13,867 nt of DNA from MGBC113645 sp036308445 (lineage in GTDB: Bacteria > Bacillota_I > Bacilli_A > Erysipelotrichales > Coprobacillaceae): contig JAXJVS010000054.1 of assembly GCA_036308445.1 (NCBI GenBank), positions 1 through 13,867 of the forward strand, written 5' to 3'. This document shows, piece after piece, positions 13,160 to 13,867 of the stretch. The position numbers and the translations under genes are program-made. Each line of letters opens with the position of its first letter. The stretch's first letter is position 1. Below the pieces are notes generated by a model. It did not search any database. It saw only the letters and a program-made list of their open reading frames with translations, and was not told the origin of the DNA.

Positions 13160-13867
13160 GATTGCACCTCCCCTGATAATTGAGAATAAGCAATCTCTCT
13201 ATAAATATCACAATTATTGAGTAATGATTGATGACTTCCAATACCAGCTACTTCTCCATGTGATAAAACTATTATCTTATCAGCATGCATAATGGATGAT
13301 ATTCTCTGTGAAACAATAAATATAGTTGATTCAATAGTTTTAAAAGACTTTCTTAAAGCTGCATCTGTCGCAAAATCCAAAGCACTTGCACTATCATCCA
13401 AGATTAAGATATCAGCATTCTTAACCAATGCTCTTGCGATTGTTAATCTTTGTCTTTGACCACCTGAGAAGTTCATACCATCACTAACAACTTCACTGTC
13501 TAAACCTAAATCTTTCACAAAATGAGATTGAGATAATTGTAATGCTTGCCAGATTTCTTCATCAGTTGCATCTTTCTTTCCCCATTTTATATTATCTCTA
13601 ATAGTTCCTTTAAATAATATAGCATGCTGAGGAACTAAGGCAATCTTATCTCTTAATTCATTTAAATCATATGTTTTAATAGACTTACCTTCTATACTAA
13701 TATGCCCTTCATCGCAATCATAAAAACGACATAATAAATTTACTAAAGTACTCTTACCACTACCAGTTCCGCCAATAATTCCAATAGTTTGATTTTTTTC
13801 TACATCAAAACTCACATCTTTTAATGCTATATTACCCTGATAAGAAAAAGAAACATGGTTAAAAGAA
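13156..13867 (-). CDS. ABC exporter half-transporter partner, C-terminal ATPase domain only (5' part outside window); degenerate catalytic site
   Basis: The open frame continues to the right edge without a start: the last bases encode SFNHVSFSYQGNIALKDVSF, the usual opening of an exporter ATPase domain. A GTG at 13813-13815 is therefore an internal Val codon, not the start. Walker A GGTGSGKS has its Lys at 13753-13755, and the signature FSGGQ (13456-13470) is canonical. Walker B, however, reads LILDDSAS with Asp (13393-13395) in place of the catalytic Glu, and the H-loop reads VSQR with Gln (13306-13308) in place of His. Together with the LSQGQ signature of the downstream subunit this makes one degenerate ATP site, so the two proteins should form an obligate heterodimer. 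The stop codon overlaps the partner's ATG. Confidence 0.92.
   Translation of the reverse strand, partial: SFNHVSFSYQGNIALKDVSFDVEKNQTIGIIGGTGSGKSTLVNLLCRFYDCDEGHISIEGKSIKTYDLNELRDKIALVPQHAILFKGTIRDNIKWGKKDATDEEIWQALQLSQSHFVKDLGLDSEVVSDGMNFSGGQRQRLTIARALVKNADILILDDSASALDFATDAALRKSFKTIESTIFIVSQRISSIMHADKIIVLSHGEVAGIGSHQSLLNNCDIYREIAYSQLSGEVQS

Noticed and set aside
13156..13815. Stand-alone ATPase subunit starting at the GTG at 13815
   Set aside because: The frame stays open to the window edge and encodes the typical ATPase-domain opening upstream, so the GTG is an internal Val codon of a longer exporter gene.

Overview
The window is a strongly AT-rich, gene-dense bacterial chromosome segment. 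Shine-Dalgarno sites of the AGGAGG type, extended -10 promoters, frequent 4-35 nt gene overlaps and short U-tailed hairpin terminators all point to a low-GC Gram-positive bacterium. The protein repertoire (MalY-type lyase, bacterial acyl-ACP thioesterase, asymmetric ABC exporter pair, RlmA) would suit a gut member of the Erysipelotrichia/Coprobacillaceae, but that placement is inference from composition and gene style only. No rRNA, tRNA, CRISPR array, insertion sequence or phage gene was seen.

Left part (1-2010): a cut-off anion permease of the DASS/CitT type reads leftward and is divergent from a LysR regulator. A 20-bp inverted repeat sits beside a good extended -10 promoter in the intergenic gap. 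The regulator is followed by a YdjC/ChbG-type carbohydrate deacetylase whose ribosome site overlaps the regulator's end. A two-way terminator closes the unit.

Middle-left (1995-5822): a leftward, tightly overlapped five-gene operon runs 92-aa unknown protein, Sel1-repeat protein, SpoU/TrmH RNA methyltransferase, MalY-like PLP C-S lyase, GNAT acetyltransferase. Back to back with it, a second extended -10 promoter drives a rightward pair of RNA modification enzymes, RlmA (23S rRNA guanine methyltransferase) and an RluA-family pseudouridine synthase, joined by an ATGA overlap.

Middle-right (7539-10872): leftward genes for a putative C39/papain-like cysteine peptidase, a small lipoprotein, a PHP-domain metallohydrolase and an acyl-ACP thioesterase, separated by hairpins. 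The 193-nt gap between the last two holds several stacked inverted repeats, including a perfect 26-bp palindrome.

Right part (10850-13867): a rightward three-helix membrane protein of unknown function ends at a strong two-way terminator. Opposite it is a leftward pair of half-size ABC exporters. Their nucleotide-binding motifs show one canonical and one degenerate ATP site, the signature of a heterodimeric exporter. The upstream partner is cut by the window edge.

Most of this is ordinary chromosomal housekeeping and accessory content. I found no clear new defence or mobile system. The points most worth a second look are the divergent LysR/permease operator, the cytosolic C39-like protein, the terminator encoded inside an opposing gene, the palindrome-rich 9884-10076 gap, and the uncharacterised 92-aa/Sel1 pair heading the RNA-methylase operon.
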